A DNA stretch of 10,973 nucleotides from assembly GCA_947452355.1 (NCBI GenBank), contig CANGCU010000031.1, positions 1-10,973 of the forward strand. The letters run 5' to 3'. Source of the DNA: Microbacteriaceae bacterium (GTDB lineage Bacteria; Actinomycetota; Actinomycetes; Actinomycetales; Microbacteriaceae). Below are positions 1 through 7,768 of this stretch, one piece after another. The notes under the pieces were generated by a model. The model had not been told where the DNA came from, ran no database searches, and was given only the letters and a program-made list of their open reading frames with translations. Both the position numbers and the translations under genes were made by a program. The first letter of the stretch is position 1, and the number at the start of each line of letters is the position of its first letter.

Positions 1-1337
1 GTGAGTTCACCGAGTTCCTCGCACCGGATCCAGCGCTCACCTCGATTTGGCGACTCACCGGCGAGGGTACGTTCATGGAAACTGTTCCCGTCCTCGACGA
101 CGCCGGTCACATGGTCTCGACGGATGTTGAGCGATCGTGTCATGTCGATATCGCGGTCCGGTGGGGCACGGGGTATGACACCGTGCAGAAATCCTTCGTC
201 AACATCATCGCAACGCCCAAGGGCGGGACCCACGTCACCGGATTTGAACAAGCGATGGTCAAGGTTCTTCGCGCCGAGGTCGACAAGAATTCGCGTCGGC
301 TTAAGGTGGGAAACGACAAACTCGAAAAGGACGACATCCTCACCGGGTTGACGAGTGTGATCACGGTTCGAGTCGCTGAACCGCAGTTCGAAGGTCAGAC
401 AAAAGAAGTTCTTGGGACCCCAGCGGTTCGACAGGTCGTTTCATCGGTTGTTTCGAAGGCGCTGGAAGACAAGTTTGCGTCGACCAAACGCGATGACAAG
501 GCGCAGTCGGCACTGGTCCTTGAGAAGATCGTGGCCGAAATGAAGAGCCGTATCTCGGCTCGCGCGCACAAGGAAACGCAACGACGCAAGAACGCGCTTG
601 AATCGTCGACTCTTCCCGCCAAACTCGTGGATTGCCGTTCAGATGAATTCGAGCGCAGCGAATTGTTCATCGTCGAGGGAGATTCGGCGCTGGGAACCGC
701 GAAGCTGGCGAGAGATTCCGAATTCCAGGCGCTCCTTCCCATTCGCGGGAAGATTCTCAACGTTCAAAAGGCGTCCGTTGCTGACATGCTGTCGAACACG
801 GAGTGCGCATCAATCCTTCAGGTCATTGGCGCGGGAAGTGGCCGCACATTTGACCTCGAGCAGGCTCGATACGGCAAGGTCATCATCATGAGTGACGCCG
901 ATGTTGACGGAGCGCACATCCGCACACTTCTCCTCACGCTGTTCTTCAAATACATGCGTCCCCTCGTTGAGGCGGGACGTGTCTATGCTGCGGTTCCGCC
1001 GCTGCACCGAATTGTCGCGATTAATCCCGGTTCGAAAGCCAATGAAGTGATGTACACGTATTCCGAGGCCGAGCTTCACGCAACGCTTGACGGGCTGCGA
1101 AAGTCGAACCGCAAGTGGCAAGAACCAATTCAGCGCTACAAGGGTCTGGGTGAAATGGACGCCGATCAGTTGGCTGACACAACGATGAGTCTTGAGCATC
1201 GAACGTTACGTCGCGTCCGAATCGATGACGCCGAGAAGGCCACCGAAATGTTCGAACTTCTTATGGGCAACGAGGTGGCCCCACGCCGAGAGTTCATCAT
1301 CGATGGCGCGTTAGATCGGGATCGAATCGACGTCTAA
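1..1337 (+). CDS. parE: DNA topoisomerase IV (type IIA) subunit B, 5'-truncated by window edge
   Basis: This is the ATPase/TOPRIM subunit of a type IIA topoisomerase, which with the A subunit decatenates and relaxes DNA. The frame is open from base 3 and gives 444 residues before the TAA at 1335-1337. The N-terminal GHKL ATPase domain (roughly 240 residues) lies outside the window. Present are the transducer domain with the ATP-contacting QTK loop (396-404), the TOPRIM motif EGDSALG (675-695), the metal-binding DADVDGAHI (894-920) and the C-terminal QRYKGLGEM block (near 1131-1157). Gyrase B normally reads EGDSAGG; Leu in place of the first Gly, together with the partner A subunit lacking a GyrA box, favours the topoisomerase IV-like second enzyme of actinobacteria over gyrase. 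The ATG at 75 is internal to the transducer, not the start. It converges on parC and their stop codons overlap. Family is certain; parE versus gyrB naming is less so. Confidence 0.95.
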   Translation, partial: EFTEFLAPDPALTSIWRLTGEGTFMETVPVLDDAGHMVSTDVERSCHVDIAVRWGTGYDTVQKSFVNIIATPKGGTHVTGFEQAMVKVLRAEVDKNSRRLKVGNDKLEKDDILTGLTSVITVRVAEPQFEGQTKEVLGTPAVRQVVSSVVSKALEDKFASTKRDDKAQSALVLEKIVAEMKSRISARAHKETQRRKNALESSTLPAKLVDCRSDEFERSELFIVEGDSALGTAKLARDSEFQALLPIRGKILNVQKASVADMLSNTECASILQVIGAGSGRTFDLEQARYGKVIIMSDADVDGAHIRTLLLTLFFKYMRPLVEAGRVYAAVPPLHRIVAINPGSKANEVMYTYSEAELHATLDGLRKSNRKWQEPIQRYKGLGEMDADQLADTTMSLEHRTLRRVRIDDAEKATEMFELLMGNEVAPRREFIIDGALDRDRIDV

Positions 1338-3751
1338 CGAAGTCGGGTACCGATGATCGACACGACATCGGTCATCGGCGTTCCCGAGCCATCCCGTTTG
1401 CCGGGTTGAGCGGGCAGGTCTCGCGCTGTGCCATCGGTCGCGCAGGCTCGAGGTTCCGCACCAACGAATGCGAGTGCCAGCCCGACATCGCCCTTCAGGA
1501 GTCCGTGCGAGCGCACTCCACCCGTCGCGCGACCCTTTCCGGGGTATTCCGACAACGGGGTCACCTTTGCGCGACCGGGGTCCGCTCCGGTCAACGTGGC
1601 CCCCGCGGAGGTTACGGTGACGACTTGCGGATCTGTGTCCGTTGAAACACTCGCAAACGTCACGACGACATCGTTCTCGGAGAGTTTGATTCCGGCGACA
1701 CCGGCAGCACCCACGCCTTGTGGGCGAACCGTCGCGGCAGGGAAATGCAGTAATTGTGTATCCGACGTCACGAAGACAAGTTCGTGGCCGTCCGGCGCAA
1801 CGTCAGCGCCGACAACGTGGTCACCGTCATCGAGGTTAATGATTGAGAAATCCGCTCGCGAGGGGAAGGTCGTTGGGTCGACTCGTTTTACGGTCCCTCG
1901 ACGGGTTCCTATGGCGAGCGGCACGTCGGACACGGGAACGATCGTGACCACGGTTTCACCGGCGGCGAGTCCGAGGACGTAGTCATTTGCCTTTGAGCCA
2001 CTCGCAAACGACGGAGCTCCGGACGACGATGGCAGCGCGACGGGTGTGAATCGGATAAATCGACCGAGGCTTGTAATTGCGCCGACGTCACCGCGAGTTG
2101 TACCACGAACCACGGCTCGAATGACGTCGTGTTTCACGCGTTTAGCGGGCAACGGGAATTCACCCGTCTCGGAACTGCGCAGAAGCTTGCCCGTCCCGGT
2201 CAGAATCACCGTGCAGGGTTCGTCTTCGAGTTCGAGCCCCTGGCTCGCGATTGCACCAACCACAGGAACGTCTTCGCCGTCCAGAAGTGTCGTGCGCCGA
2301 GGTGTCCCGTATTTCGACGCAACGTCGGCGAGCTCATCCGACACCAGAGTCCGTAACGAGTCCTCGCTGGACAGCAACGTGGTGAGGCTCGCGATATCAG
2401 CGATGAGGGAGTCCCGTTCGGATTCCAATTCGATTCGCGAAAACTTGGTCAGGCGGCGCAGTCTCAATTCGAGGATGTAATCGGCTTGAAGTTCAGACAG
2501 ATCGAAAACTGTTTGTAGCTTGGATCGCGCGCTGTCAGCGTCATCCGAGGCTCGAATAACCTGAATCACTTCATCGATGTCAACGATTGCGCGTAACAGC
2601 CCCTCGACGAGGTGCAATCGCTCGGTTTTCCGATCGAGCCTGAATCGTGAGCGACGTGTAACGACCTGAAGTCGGTGGGCGATATACACCCGCAGCATGT
2701 CGACGAGTCCAAGAGTCTCAGGTTTTCCGTCGACGAGAGCAACGTTATTGATCGAGAAACCGTCTTCCAGCGGTGTCAGACGGTACAACTGGTCCAAGAC
2801 GGCCTCGGGTGAGAAGCCGGTCTTCACCTCGATCACCAGCCGTAGCCCGTTTTTTCGGTCCGTGAGATCCGTGACGTTCGAGATTCCCGTTATCTTCTTT
2901 TTCGTTACGCCGTCTTTGATTCGTTCGATGACGCGCTCGGGACCAATGAGATAGGGGAGTTCGGTGACGACGATTCCCGTCTTGCGGGCCGAGACCTGTT
3001 CGATGGTTGAACGGGCGCGAGTTCGAAAGGCACCCTTGCCAGTCGCATAAGCATCGCGGATCCCACCCAGACCAACGACGATGCCGCCGCTCGGAAGGTC
3101 TGGGCCAGGCACAAACGCCATGAGATCGTCGAGAGTCGCGTCGGGGTGTGCCAACAAATGTCGTGCCGCCGCAATCACTTCGCCCAGGTTGTGCGGTGCC
3201 ATGTTTGTGGCCATACCGACCGCGATCCCGGCAGCGCCGTTGACGAGCAGATTCGGGAATGCCGCGGGAAGTACGTCTGGCTGTAACAGTTGCCCGTCGT
3301 AATTGGGGACGAAATCCACGACGTCTTCGTCGAGGCTGTCGGTCATGGCGATTGCTTCGGGGCGAAGTTTCGCCTCGGTATAACGCGACGCCGCAGGACC
3401 GTCATCGAGTGATCCGAAATTTCCGTGGCCATCGACGAAGGGAACGCGAAGGCTGAACGATTGAGCCAATCGAACGAGGGCATCATAAATCGCGCTATCG
3501 CCGTGCGGGTGAAGTTTTCCCATCACCTCGCCGACGACGCGCGCGCTCTTGACGTATCCCTTCTCTGGGCGAAGGCCCATCTCGGCCATTTGGTAAATGA
3601 TGCGCCGTTGGACCGGCTTGAGTCCGTCACGGGCGTCCGGAAGAGCGCGAGAATAGATAACAGAGTAGGCATACTCGAGGAAGGACCCCTGCATCTCGTG
3701 GGAAAGGTCTACGTCGTCGATACGTTCAGAAGAGGAAGGGGTCTGGCTCAC
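1334..3751 (-). CDS. parC: DNA topoisomerase IV (type IIA) subunit A
   Basis: This is the DNA cleavage-rejoining subunit that pairs with the adjacent B subunit. I chose the GTG at 3751 (805 residues): GGGGA lies 4 bases upstream and the protein then begins a few residues before the conserved [10 protein letters not shown] block. An ATG at 3775 (813 residues) is the alternative and has no visible ribosome site. On the GTG numbering, the quinolone-determining loop GDSAIYD is residues 84-90, with Ser86 and Asp90 intact, and the catalytic tyrosine is Tyr124 in AASRYTEAK. The winged-helix/tower core is followed by a C-terminal beta-pinwheel of roughly 300 residues. No GyrA box (QRRGGKG-like) is present where blade 1 should carry it, which argues for a ParC-type decatenase rather than supercoiling gyrase. 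It converges with parE (4-base overlap) and is divergent from the phosphodiesterase gene, so its promoter must lie inside that gene's coding region. Confidence 0.93.
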   Translation of the reverse strand: MSQTPSSSERIDDVDLSHEMQGSFLEYAYSVIYSRALPDARDGLKPVQRRIIYQMAEMGLRPEKGYVKSARVVGEVMGKLHPHGDSAIYDALVRLAQSFSLRVPFVDGHGNFGSLDDGPAASRYTEAKLRPEAIAMTDSLDEDVVDFVPNYDGQLLQPDVLPAAFPNLLVNGAAGIAVGMATNMAPHNLGEVIAAARHLLAHPDATLDDLMAFVPGPDLPSGGIVVGLGGIRDAYATGKGAFRTRARSTIEQVSARKTGIVVTELPYLIGPERVIERIKDGVTKKKITGISNVTDLTDRKNGLRLVIEVKTGFSPEAVLDQLYRLTPLEDGFSINNVALVDGKPETLGLVDMLRVYIAHRLQVVTRRSRFRLDRKTERLHLVEGLLRAIVDIDEVIQVIRASDDADSARSKLQTVFDLSELQADYILELRLRRLTKFSRIELESERDSLIADIASLTTLLSSEDSLRTLVSDELADVASKYGTPRRTTLLDGEDVPVVGAIASQGLELEDEPCTVILTGTGKLLRSSETGEFPLPAKRVKHDVIRAVVRGTTRGDVGAITSLGRFIRFTPVALPSSSGAPSFASGSKANDYVLGLAAGETVVTIVPVSDVPLAIGTRRGTVKRVDPTTFPSRADFSIINLDDGDHVVGADVAPDGHELVFVTSDTQLLHFPAATVRPQGVGAAGVAGIKLSENDVVVTFASVSTDTDPQVVTVTSAGATLTGADPGRAKVTPLSEYPGKGRATGGVRSHGLLKGDVGLALAFVGAEPRACATDGTARDLPAQPGKRDGSGTPMTDVVSIIGTRLR

Positions 3752-3752
3752 A

Positions 3753-4859
3753 ATGTCCCCGATTTTACCTGTCATCCGAGCGCAGGACCGTTGGCTCGCG
3801 GACGTGTTGGTAAGCGCATTCCATTCGGTGCGGGCTGAGGACAACCCCCTGCGACTCCCCGGAGTGAAGAGGTCGGTCGTCATTCTTGTCGATGGGCTCG
3901 GGGCTCACAACCTCACGGCTCGATCTGCACACGCTCGAAACATTGCCACGCTGTCGAGGACGGACGTCCTCAGTGGTTTTCCGACGACGACCGCCGCGGC
4001 GTTGTCGACCCTGATGACGGGACGTTCACCTGGCGAGACCGGCATGGTCGGCTATGCGATCCGGAACCCCTCAACGGGGGCAATCGTGAACCAGCTTTCG
4101 GGACTCGATGCGATTGATGTTGTCGCGTGGCAACCCCTGCCGACCCTCTGGGAACTCAACGCCGATGTGCCCGCCGCCATCTTGTCGTCGCCTCGTTACC
4201 GCGACTCGGGCCTCACTCGCGCGATCTTGCGAGGAGCTCCTTATGTCGAGGTGAAGTCCTATGCCGATCGACTCGCTGCGCTCGACGTTTTTCTCGAAAC
4301 CCACCGAACAGGCATCGTCTACATCTACATTCCGGAGCTCGACATGGCCGCACACGCGTCCGGAGTTCAGTCCGACCAATGGGTTCGAAAACTCGAGGAA
4401 CTCGATGGCTTTGTTGCCGATGTCCGGCGACGGCTCAATGAATCTGACGGTCTGATCATGACGGCCGATCATGGGGTCATTGATGTTCCGCCAACGCGGC
4501 ACCTCATGGTCCCCTCCGACTCCCGGCTGTTGGACGGCGTGACCGTTGGTGGGGAACCACGATTCTTGCATCTTTACAGCGACAGCCCCGACGACACACT
4601 TTCGCTCTGGCAAGAGGCGGAAGGGTCCCGCGCGCACGTGGTCTCTCGAGACGACGCGATCACGGCGGGGTGGTTCGGCACGGTCACCGAAGTCGCGCGT
4701 GAGCGAATCGGAGACGTGCTCGTGACTCCGCGCGGTGAATCCGTGTATTACATCGATGGAGTTGCGACAGCACAATCGTTAGCGATGGTGGGTCAGCACG
4801 GTGGACTGAGTCGGACAGAAACCCTCGTCCCCCTTCTACGCGGTGGTGCCTACCACTGA
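3753..4859 (+). CDS. nucleotide pyrophosphatase/phosphodiesterase, alkaline phosphatase superfamily
   Basis: This 368-residue protein is predicted to be a zinc-dependent phosphodiesterase/pyrophosphatase of the NPP (type I phosphodiesterase) branch. All seven expected active-site residues can be placed by motif alignment: Asp47 in VDGLG, the nucleophile Thr80 in FPTTTAAAL, Asp197 and His201 in ELDMAAH, Asp239 and His240 in TADHG, and His349 in GQHGG. I see no signal peptide or membrane segment, so it is probably cytoplasmic, and the substrate is unknown. The ATG at 3753 has a purine-rich AGAGGAAGGGG about 11 bases upstream, a somewhat long spacing. The gene is divergent from parC with one base between the chosen starts and abuts sepH tail to tail. 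Members of this family are commonly found next to topoisomerase and SepH genes in actinobacteria, as I recall, but that does not identify the substrate. Confidence 0.88.
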   Translation: MSPILPVIRAQDRWLADVLVSAFHSVRAEDNPLRLPGVKRSVVILVDGLGAHNLTARSAHARNIATLSRTDVLSGFPTTTAAALSTLMTGRSPGETGMVGYAIRNPSTGAIVNQLSGLDAIDVVAWQPLPTLWELNADVPAAILSSPRYRDSGLTRAILRGAPYVEVKSYADRLAALDVFLETHRTGIVYIYIPELDMAAHASGVQSDQWVRKLEELDGFVADVRRRLNESDGLIMTADHGVIDVPPTRHLMVPSDSRLLDGVTVGGEPRFLHLYSDSPDDTLSLWQEAEGSRAHVVSRDDAITAGWFGTVTEVARERIGDVLVTPRGESVYYIDGVATAQSLAMVGQHGGLSRTETLVPLLRGGAYH

Positions 4860-5879
4860 CTAGGCATCCTCTGGGCGCGTGCCAAATACTATTTCGTCCC
4901 AGGTCGGCATTGCCGCACGCTGTCGTTTTGACCGACTTGGCGTCGGGTCGACAAACGGTTCGTCCTGTGCGGGAGCGCTCTCGGGTTCGGCGTTCACCTG
5001 AGTTGCCGGCAGGTCGTCTGGGGCGACGGGCGAATCATCGGGAACCTCGAGCATGTCCGGAGTGATGATGGGAATCGATCCCGTAGACGGGTGTGACGCG
5101 ATTGCATCGTTACGCGACGCGCGGCGGCGGGTCAATTCATCGTCAGCAACCGCTGGTTCCGCGGAGGTTTCGGGAGTCGATGCATCGATTACAGCGGCAA
5201 CATCGATCTCGATACTCGAGGTGACGTTCTGGGCGGGAGTGACTGGTTTTCGTGGCTCAGGAAGCGGTTCGAATTCACCACTATCGAACCTCGCTGTGGG
5301 CGCCGGTTGTGCCACGACGCGAAGAGGCGGAAACAGAGCCGCATCGACCGAGTCCGACTTGGAAATTCGCACAGCAGCGGCATTGGACGGGACCAGGGTC
5401 ATCTTTCGCGGGTCGAATGACCATGTGGCGTCTTCTTCGACGTCGCCTATGAGGCATCGCGCGCCGACGACCCAACCATCATTGATTCGATAAGCCTGCC
5501 AGCGAACGATGGACCCACCCTGTTCGGCAAGCCGTGCAGAAATTTCCACACCGAAGGTCGAATCGTCGTCACTCGACACGACGGGCACCGCGAGAGCACG
5601 TTCCAGCACAAACGACATCTCAGCGACGATGGGGCCTTCGAATCGCGCGACGTGTTCTGCGCTTGTGCCCGTGCGGGAGGCGACCTCGTCAATCGAGAGC
5701 CCCGAGCGAAGGAGCGCTTGAATCTCTTTGGGGGACACCGACGAGCTTTGCCCGACCGGCGTTGTGCGAGCCAGTTTTGCGCGCATCGCATCGTCAAGTG
5801 CGATGGTAAAACGCTGACCGTCCCGAGAAACCGCGATGAATCCATCGCGTGTCACCTCAATAATGGTGAGTTCGTCCAT
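4860..5879 (-). CDS. sepH: septation protein SepH (FtsZ-assembly regulator)
   Basis: SepH is an actinobacterial divisome protein that binds FtsZ and promotes its assembly at division sites (established for Streptomyces and mycobacteria). The 339-residue product shows the family architecture. An N-terminal DUF3071 domain starts MDELTIIEVTRDG, with a helix-turn-helix-like segment at residues 49-80 (KEIQALLRSGLSIDEVA and following). A long acidic, proline-rich, probably disordered linker spans about 190-315. A short conserved C-terminal motif, PTWDEIVFGTR, lies at 325-335. The ATG at 5879 is well supported by GAGGAG six bases upstream (5886-5891). The TAG stop at 4862-4860 directly abuts the TGA of the convergent phosphodiesterase gene. 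The upstream 146-base gap, shared with the DUF4193 gene, holds a possible -10 and a palindrome. Confidence 0.92.
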   Translation of the reverse strand: MDELTIIEVTRDGFIAVSRDGQRFTIALDDAMRAKLARTTPVGQSSSVSPKEIQALLRSGLSIDEVASRTGTSAEHVARFEGPIVAEMSFVLERALAVPVVSSDDDSTFGVEISARLAEQGGSIVRWQAYRINDGWVVGARCLIGDVEEDATWSFDPRKMTLVPSNAAAVRISKSDSVDAALFPPLRVVAQPAPTARFDSGEFEPLPEPRKPVTPAQNVTSSIEIDVAAVIDASTPETSAEPAVADDELTRRRASRNDAIASHPSTGSIPIITPDMLEVPDDSPVAPDDLPATQVNAEPESAPAQDEPFVDPTPSRSKRQRAAMPTWDEIVFGTRPEDA

Positions 5880-5885
5880 CGACTA

Positions 5886-5891
5886 CTCCTC
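5886..5891 (-). promoter_or_regulatory. ribosome binding site of sepH
   Basis: The minus strand reads GAGGAG with a six-base spacer to the ATG at 5879. It is the strongest Shine-Dalgarno match in the window and fixes the sepH start. Confidence 0.8.
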
Positions 5892-5920
5892 GGTTGGTCT
5901 TGTGTAGCGAGAATACCGCT

Positions 5921-5939
5921 GACGCGACACGTTCGCGTC
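5921..5939. repeat. 19-bp perfect inverted repeat upstream of sepH
   Basis: GACGCGA (5921-5927) and TCGCGTC (5933-5939) are exact reverse complements separated by five bases. The element sits just upstream of the candidate sepH -10 at 5910-5915, across its spacer and -35 region, which suits a repressor or activator site. Related GCGACA/TGTCGC half-sites occur at 5924-5929, 5943-5948 and 5975-5980. That it is an operator is inference; a CG-rich 7-bp arm can arise by chance in this composition. Confidence 0.4.
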
Positions 5940-6025
5940 GAATGTCGCCGTTGAGTTTGCATTTCGCAGTAAAGTGTCGCAAACTAACGCCGCGAGCACG
6001 GCACAGGAAAGGCTTCACCACAAAC

Positions 6026-6316
6026 ATGGTTACCGATTACGATTCCCCCCGAAAGGGCGAGGAAGACCACGAATCTTTGCAAGCTCTTCAAGAGCGCGTC
6101 CCGGAGCCTCGTCCCGGCGATGTTCTTGACGATGCGGACAATCCGGACAGTCTCGAGATGAGTGGGCAAGACCTGGCGACAATGGAACTCGACGTCATCG
6201 TTGTTCCACCCCAAGCAGATGAATTTACGTGCATGTCCTGCTTCCTCGTCAAGCACCGCTCTCAGATCGCCAAGGAAACCAAAGCGGGAGCATTTTGCTC
6301 GGAGTGCGAGTCTTAG
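6026..6316 (+). CDS. DUF4193 family zinc-ribbon-like protein
   Basis: This small conserved actinobacterial protein (96 residues) has unknown function. The start MVTDYDSPRK matches the highly conserved family N-terminus, which rules out the open frame extending back to 5894. The N-terminal half is acidic and looks disordered. The C-terminal half carries two CxxC pairs, Cys69/Cys72 in EFTCMSCFLV and Cys91/Cys94 in FCSECES, a four-cysteine arrangement typical of a zinc ribbon, with the family's HRSQ motif between them. A purine-rich AGGAAAGG (6005-6012) lies 13 bases upstream, further than usual. It is divergent from sepH, and its TAG overlaps the TAA of the convergent DUF3093 gene. In mycobacteria, as I recall, the same gene lies beside DUF3093 and dut with the same alternating orientation. 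Confidence 0.9.
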   Translation: MVTDYDSPRKGEEDHESLQALQERVPEPRPGDVLDDADNPDSLEMSGQDLATMELDVIVVPPQADEFTCMSCFLVKHRSQIAKETKAGAFCSECES

Positions 6317-6738
6317 GATTCCGTCAGGATTGCCCGTAATTTTTCCGGGTGACGCGTGGACACGTACCAACTGGGTGTCGGGTCGGCTGGGTCATCGACC
6401 GCAATGAGTAGGCCGCGTGGAATCCAGCCGCGCAACACCTTCCATGTTCGGGCGTCACCGAGCGCCTCGAAACGTTGTTCGGGTTCGACAATCTCAGCCT
6501 TTCCCAAAAGCGATAGAAGAATCGTGGCCCGCCCCGCGCGCAACTCGGTGTCGGTCACGACAATTCGCGGAGCCATGAGAACGAACGCAACAAGAGCGAG
6601 CGCATAGAGCACAACGGCCGAGATGGCGCCGGCAACGAGGTTGATTGGGGCCAACATCCCGAATCCCATCGGCAGCAGAATCAGCAGCGCGAGGTGGATT
6701 GGTAGAGACGGTGTGAGGGATTCCGTGTAGCGAATCAT
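6313..6738 (-). CDS. DUF3093 domain membrane protein
   Basis: This 141-residue membrane protein of unknown function is conserved across actinobacteria next to dut. Starting at the ATG at 6738 (MIRYTESLTP), it has two hydrophobic segments at residues about 13-30 and 33-57. A soluble domain of about 80 residues follows, beginning RIVVTDTELRAG, and the protein ends with the typical family block WYVSTRHPEKLRAIL (124-138). The topology resembles small membrane proteins with a PH-like cytoplasmic domain, but that is inference. The frame stays open upstream to 6801, which would overlap the dut start by about 50 bases, and family N-termini match the shorter form. No clear ribosome site precedes 6738, so leaderless or weak initiation is possible. 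Its stop shares the TTAG tetramer with the DUF4193 gene. Confidence 0.85.
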   Translation of the reverse strand: MIRYTESLTPSLPIHLALLILLPMGFGMLAPINLVAGAISAVVLYALALVAFVLMAPRIVVTDTELRAGRATILLSLLGKAEIVEPEQRFEALGDARTWKVLRGWIPRGLLIAVDDPADPTPSWYVSTRHPEKLRAILTES

Positions 6739-6752
6739 GTAACCATTCGACC

Positions 6753-7208
6753 ATGTATTACCCTGAACGAATGACACCTGAGGTTCTGATTGTCGGCACA
6801 CCGCCCGAATACGCGCATCCCGGTGATGCGGGTGCGGATTTGGTTTCGACCGTCGCCCTCACGCTCGAGCCCGGTCAACGCGCCGTTGTGTCCACGGGCG
6901 TGTCCATCGCACTGCCCGATGGTTACGTTGCGTTTGTGATGCCGCGTTCGGGACTGGCGGCGAAGCACGGCGTCACTCTCGTCAATTCACCGGGGACAAT
7001 CGACGCGGGGTACCGTGGCGAGATCTCGGTTGTACTCATCAACACCGATCCATCGTCGTCGTTCTCACTTGAACCGGGAGACCGCATCGCGCAGCTCGTC
7101 ATTCAACCCGTCGTTCGAGCGCGTTTTGTGAGCGTGGCCGAACTTCCGGGAACGGCTCGAGGAACGGGCGGTTTTGGGTCAACTGGACAATCAGGAGCTG
7201 CCTCATGA
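6753..7208 (+). CDS. dut: deoxyuridine 5'-triphosphate nucleotidohydrolase (dUTPase)
   Basis: It hydrolyses dUTP to dUMP and pyrophosphate, keeping uracil out of DNA and feeding dTMP synthesis. All five motifs of the trimeric dUTPase family are present (numbering from 6753): I GDAGADL (24-30), II PRSGLA (64-69), III GTIDAGYRGEI (81-91) with the catalytic Asp, IV PGDRIAQLVI (108-117) and V RGTGGFGSTG (136-145), the C-terminal lid. The 151-residue length is normal. The start is uncertain: ATG 6753 gives MYYPERMTPE, while ATG 6771 (145 residues) better matches relatives that begin MTE-VxVLIV. Neither has a convincing ribosome site. It is divergent from the DUF3093 gene by only 14 bases (32 with the later start). 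Its TGA overlaps the next ATG (ATGA, 7205-7208), so it is translationally coupled to the DUF3710 gene. Confidence 0.96.
   Translation: MYYPERMTPEVLIVGTPPEYAHPGDAGADLVSTVALTLEPGQRAVVSTGVSIALPDGYVAFVMPRSGLAAKHGVTLVNSPGTIDAGYRGEISVVLINTDPSSSFSLEPGDRIAQLVIQPVVRARFVSVAELPGTARGTGGFGSTGQSGAAS
7193..7197 (+). promoter_or_regulatory. ribosome binding site of the DUF3710 gene
   Basis: AGGAG lies inside the end of dut, seven bases before the ATG at 7205. It supports that start and the coupled reading of the operon. Confidence 0.7.
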
Positions 7209-7768
7209 ACGAAAAGAGTGCGGCAATCGACCGCGCCATCACGGGACCGTTCGATATCTCCGAAGTCAGCGCGGTACAGCCGTTTATTGACCTCGGTGCA
7301 CTCAAGGTGACGCCACGAACGGGACTTCAGTTGCGACTCGATATTGAAGAATCGAGCAAACGACTGGTTGCTGCGACGTTTGAAATCGACGACTCGACGC
7401 TTCAGGTTCAGGTGTTTGCCGCGCCACGCAGCGAGGGCTTGTGGAATGAGATTCGCGGACAGGTTGCGGAGCAGGTCATTAGACAGGGCGGCTCGGCAGA
7501 CCACGTTGTCGGCCCGTTCGGTCCGGAACTTCGATCTCTCGTGCCGACGGCGGACGGCAGTCAACGGCCAGTGCGATTCGTTGGCGTCGATGGCCCCAAA
7601 TGGTTTCTCCGCGGCGTTATTTCGGGACCGGCCGCCAGTTCTGATGCGCGAGCGGGCATCGTCGAGGACGTCTTCCGCAGCATCGTTGTCAATCGCGGAA
7701 CGGAGCCATTGCCACCTCGCGAGCTTTTGACACTCCGTGTACCGCCTCAGCCAGGGACTCTTGCGTGA
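7205..7768 (+). CDS. DUF3710 domain-containing protein
   Basis: This conserved actinobacterial protein of 187 residues has unknown function and is routinely found directly after dut. Recognisable family blocks are GPFDISE (14-20), DLGALKV (29-35), FAAPRSEGLWNEIR (71-84), GPFGPEL (103-109), VRFVGVDGPKWFLRGV (123-138) and the C-terminal PLPPRELLTLRVP (168-180). It has no signal peptide or membrane segment, so it is probably cytoplasmic. The start is fixed by AGGAG seven bases upstream and the ATGA overlap with dut. Its TGA overlaps the GTG start of the DUF3159 gene (GTGA, 7765-7768). The product seems shorter than many relatives, but no core block is missing. Confidence 0.88.
   Translation: MNEKSAAIDRAITGPFDISEVSAVQPFIDLGALKVTPRTGLQLRLDIEESSKRLVAATFEIDDSTLQVQVFAAPRSEGLWNEIRGQVAEQVIRQGGSADHVVGPFGPELRSLVPTADGSQRPVRFVGVDGPKWFLRGVISGPAASSDARAGIVEDVFRSIVVNRGTEPLPPRELLTLRVPPQPGTLA
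7753..7757 (+). promoter_or_regulatory. ribosome binding site of the DUF3159 gene
   Basis: AGGGA lies seven bases before the GTG at 7765, inside the end of the DUF3710 gene. It supports the GTG start. Confidence 0.6.

Larger units (their letters stand above)
5880..6025. promoter_or_regulatory. divergent intergenic region, sepH and DUF4193 promoters
   Basis: This is the largest non-coding stretch in the window and must hold the promoters of both flanking genes. On the minus strand, TATTCT (5915-5910) fits the actinobacterial TANNNT -10 and would give a roughly 24-base sepH leader that includes the GAGGAG site. On the plus strand, TAAAGT (5970-5975) fits the same pattern and would give a leader of about 44 bases for the DUF4193 gene. 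Neither has a good -35 at 17 bases, so these are candidates only. A TTGAGT at 5951-5956 is too close (13 bases) to the plus -10. Confidence 0.45.

Noticed and set aside
1428..1982. Plus-strand open frame of 184 codons opposite parC
   Set aside because: It is antisense to the parC C-terminal domain, its product is low-complexity Ser/Thr/Pro/Arg-rich, and it has no recognisable domain or ribosome site.
3752..3883. Upstream extension of parC to an ATG at 3883 (849 residues)
   Set aside because: The extra N-terminal residues lie antisense to the well-supported phosphodiesterase N-terminus, and the family begins close to the [10 protein letters not shown] block.
4071..4775. Minus-strand open frame of 234 codons opposite the phosphodiesterase gene
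   Set aside because: It is a shadow of a gene with all catalytic motifs in order; the antisense product has no family features.
5951..5975. TTGAGT / TAAAGT as a standard -35/-10 pair for the DUF4193 gene
   Set aside because: The spacer is only 13 bases, too short for a normal sigma-70-type promoter; only the -10 candidate is kept.
5894..6025. Upstream extension of the DUF4193 frame to 5894
   Set aside because: The conserved family N-terminus MVTDYDSPRK starts at 6026, and the extension crosses the promoter region.
6739..6801. Upstream extension of the DUF3093 frame to 6801
   Set aside because: It would overlap the dut start region on the other strand, and family members start near MIRYTE.
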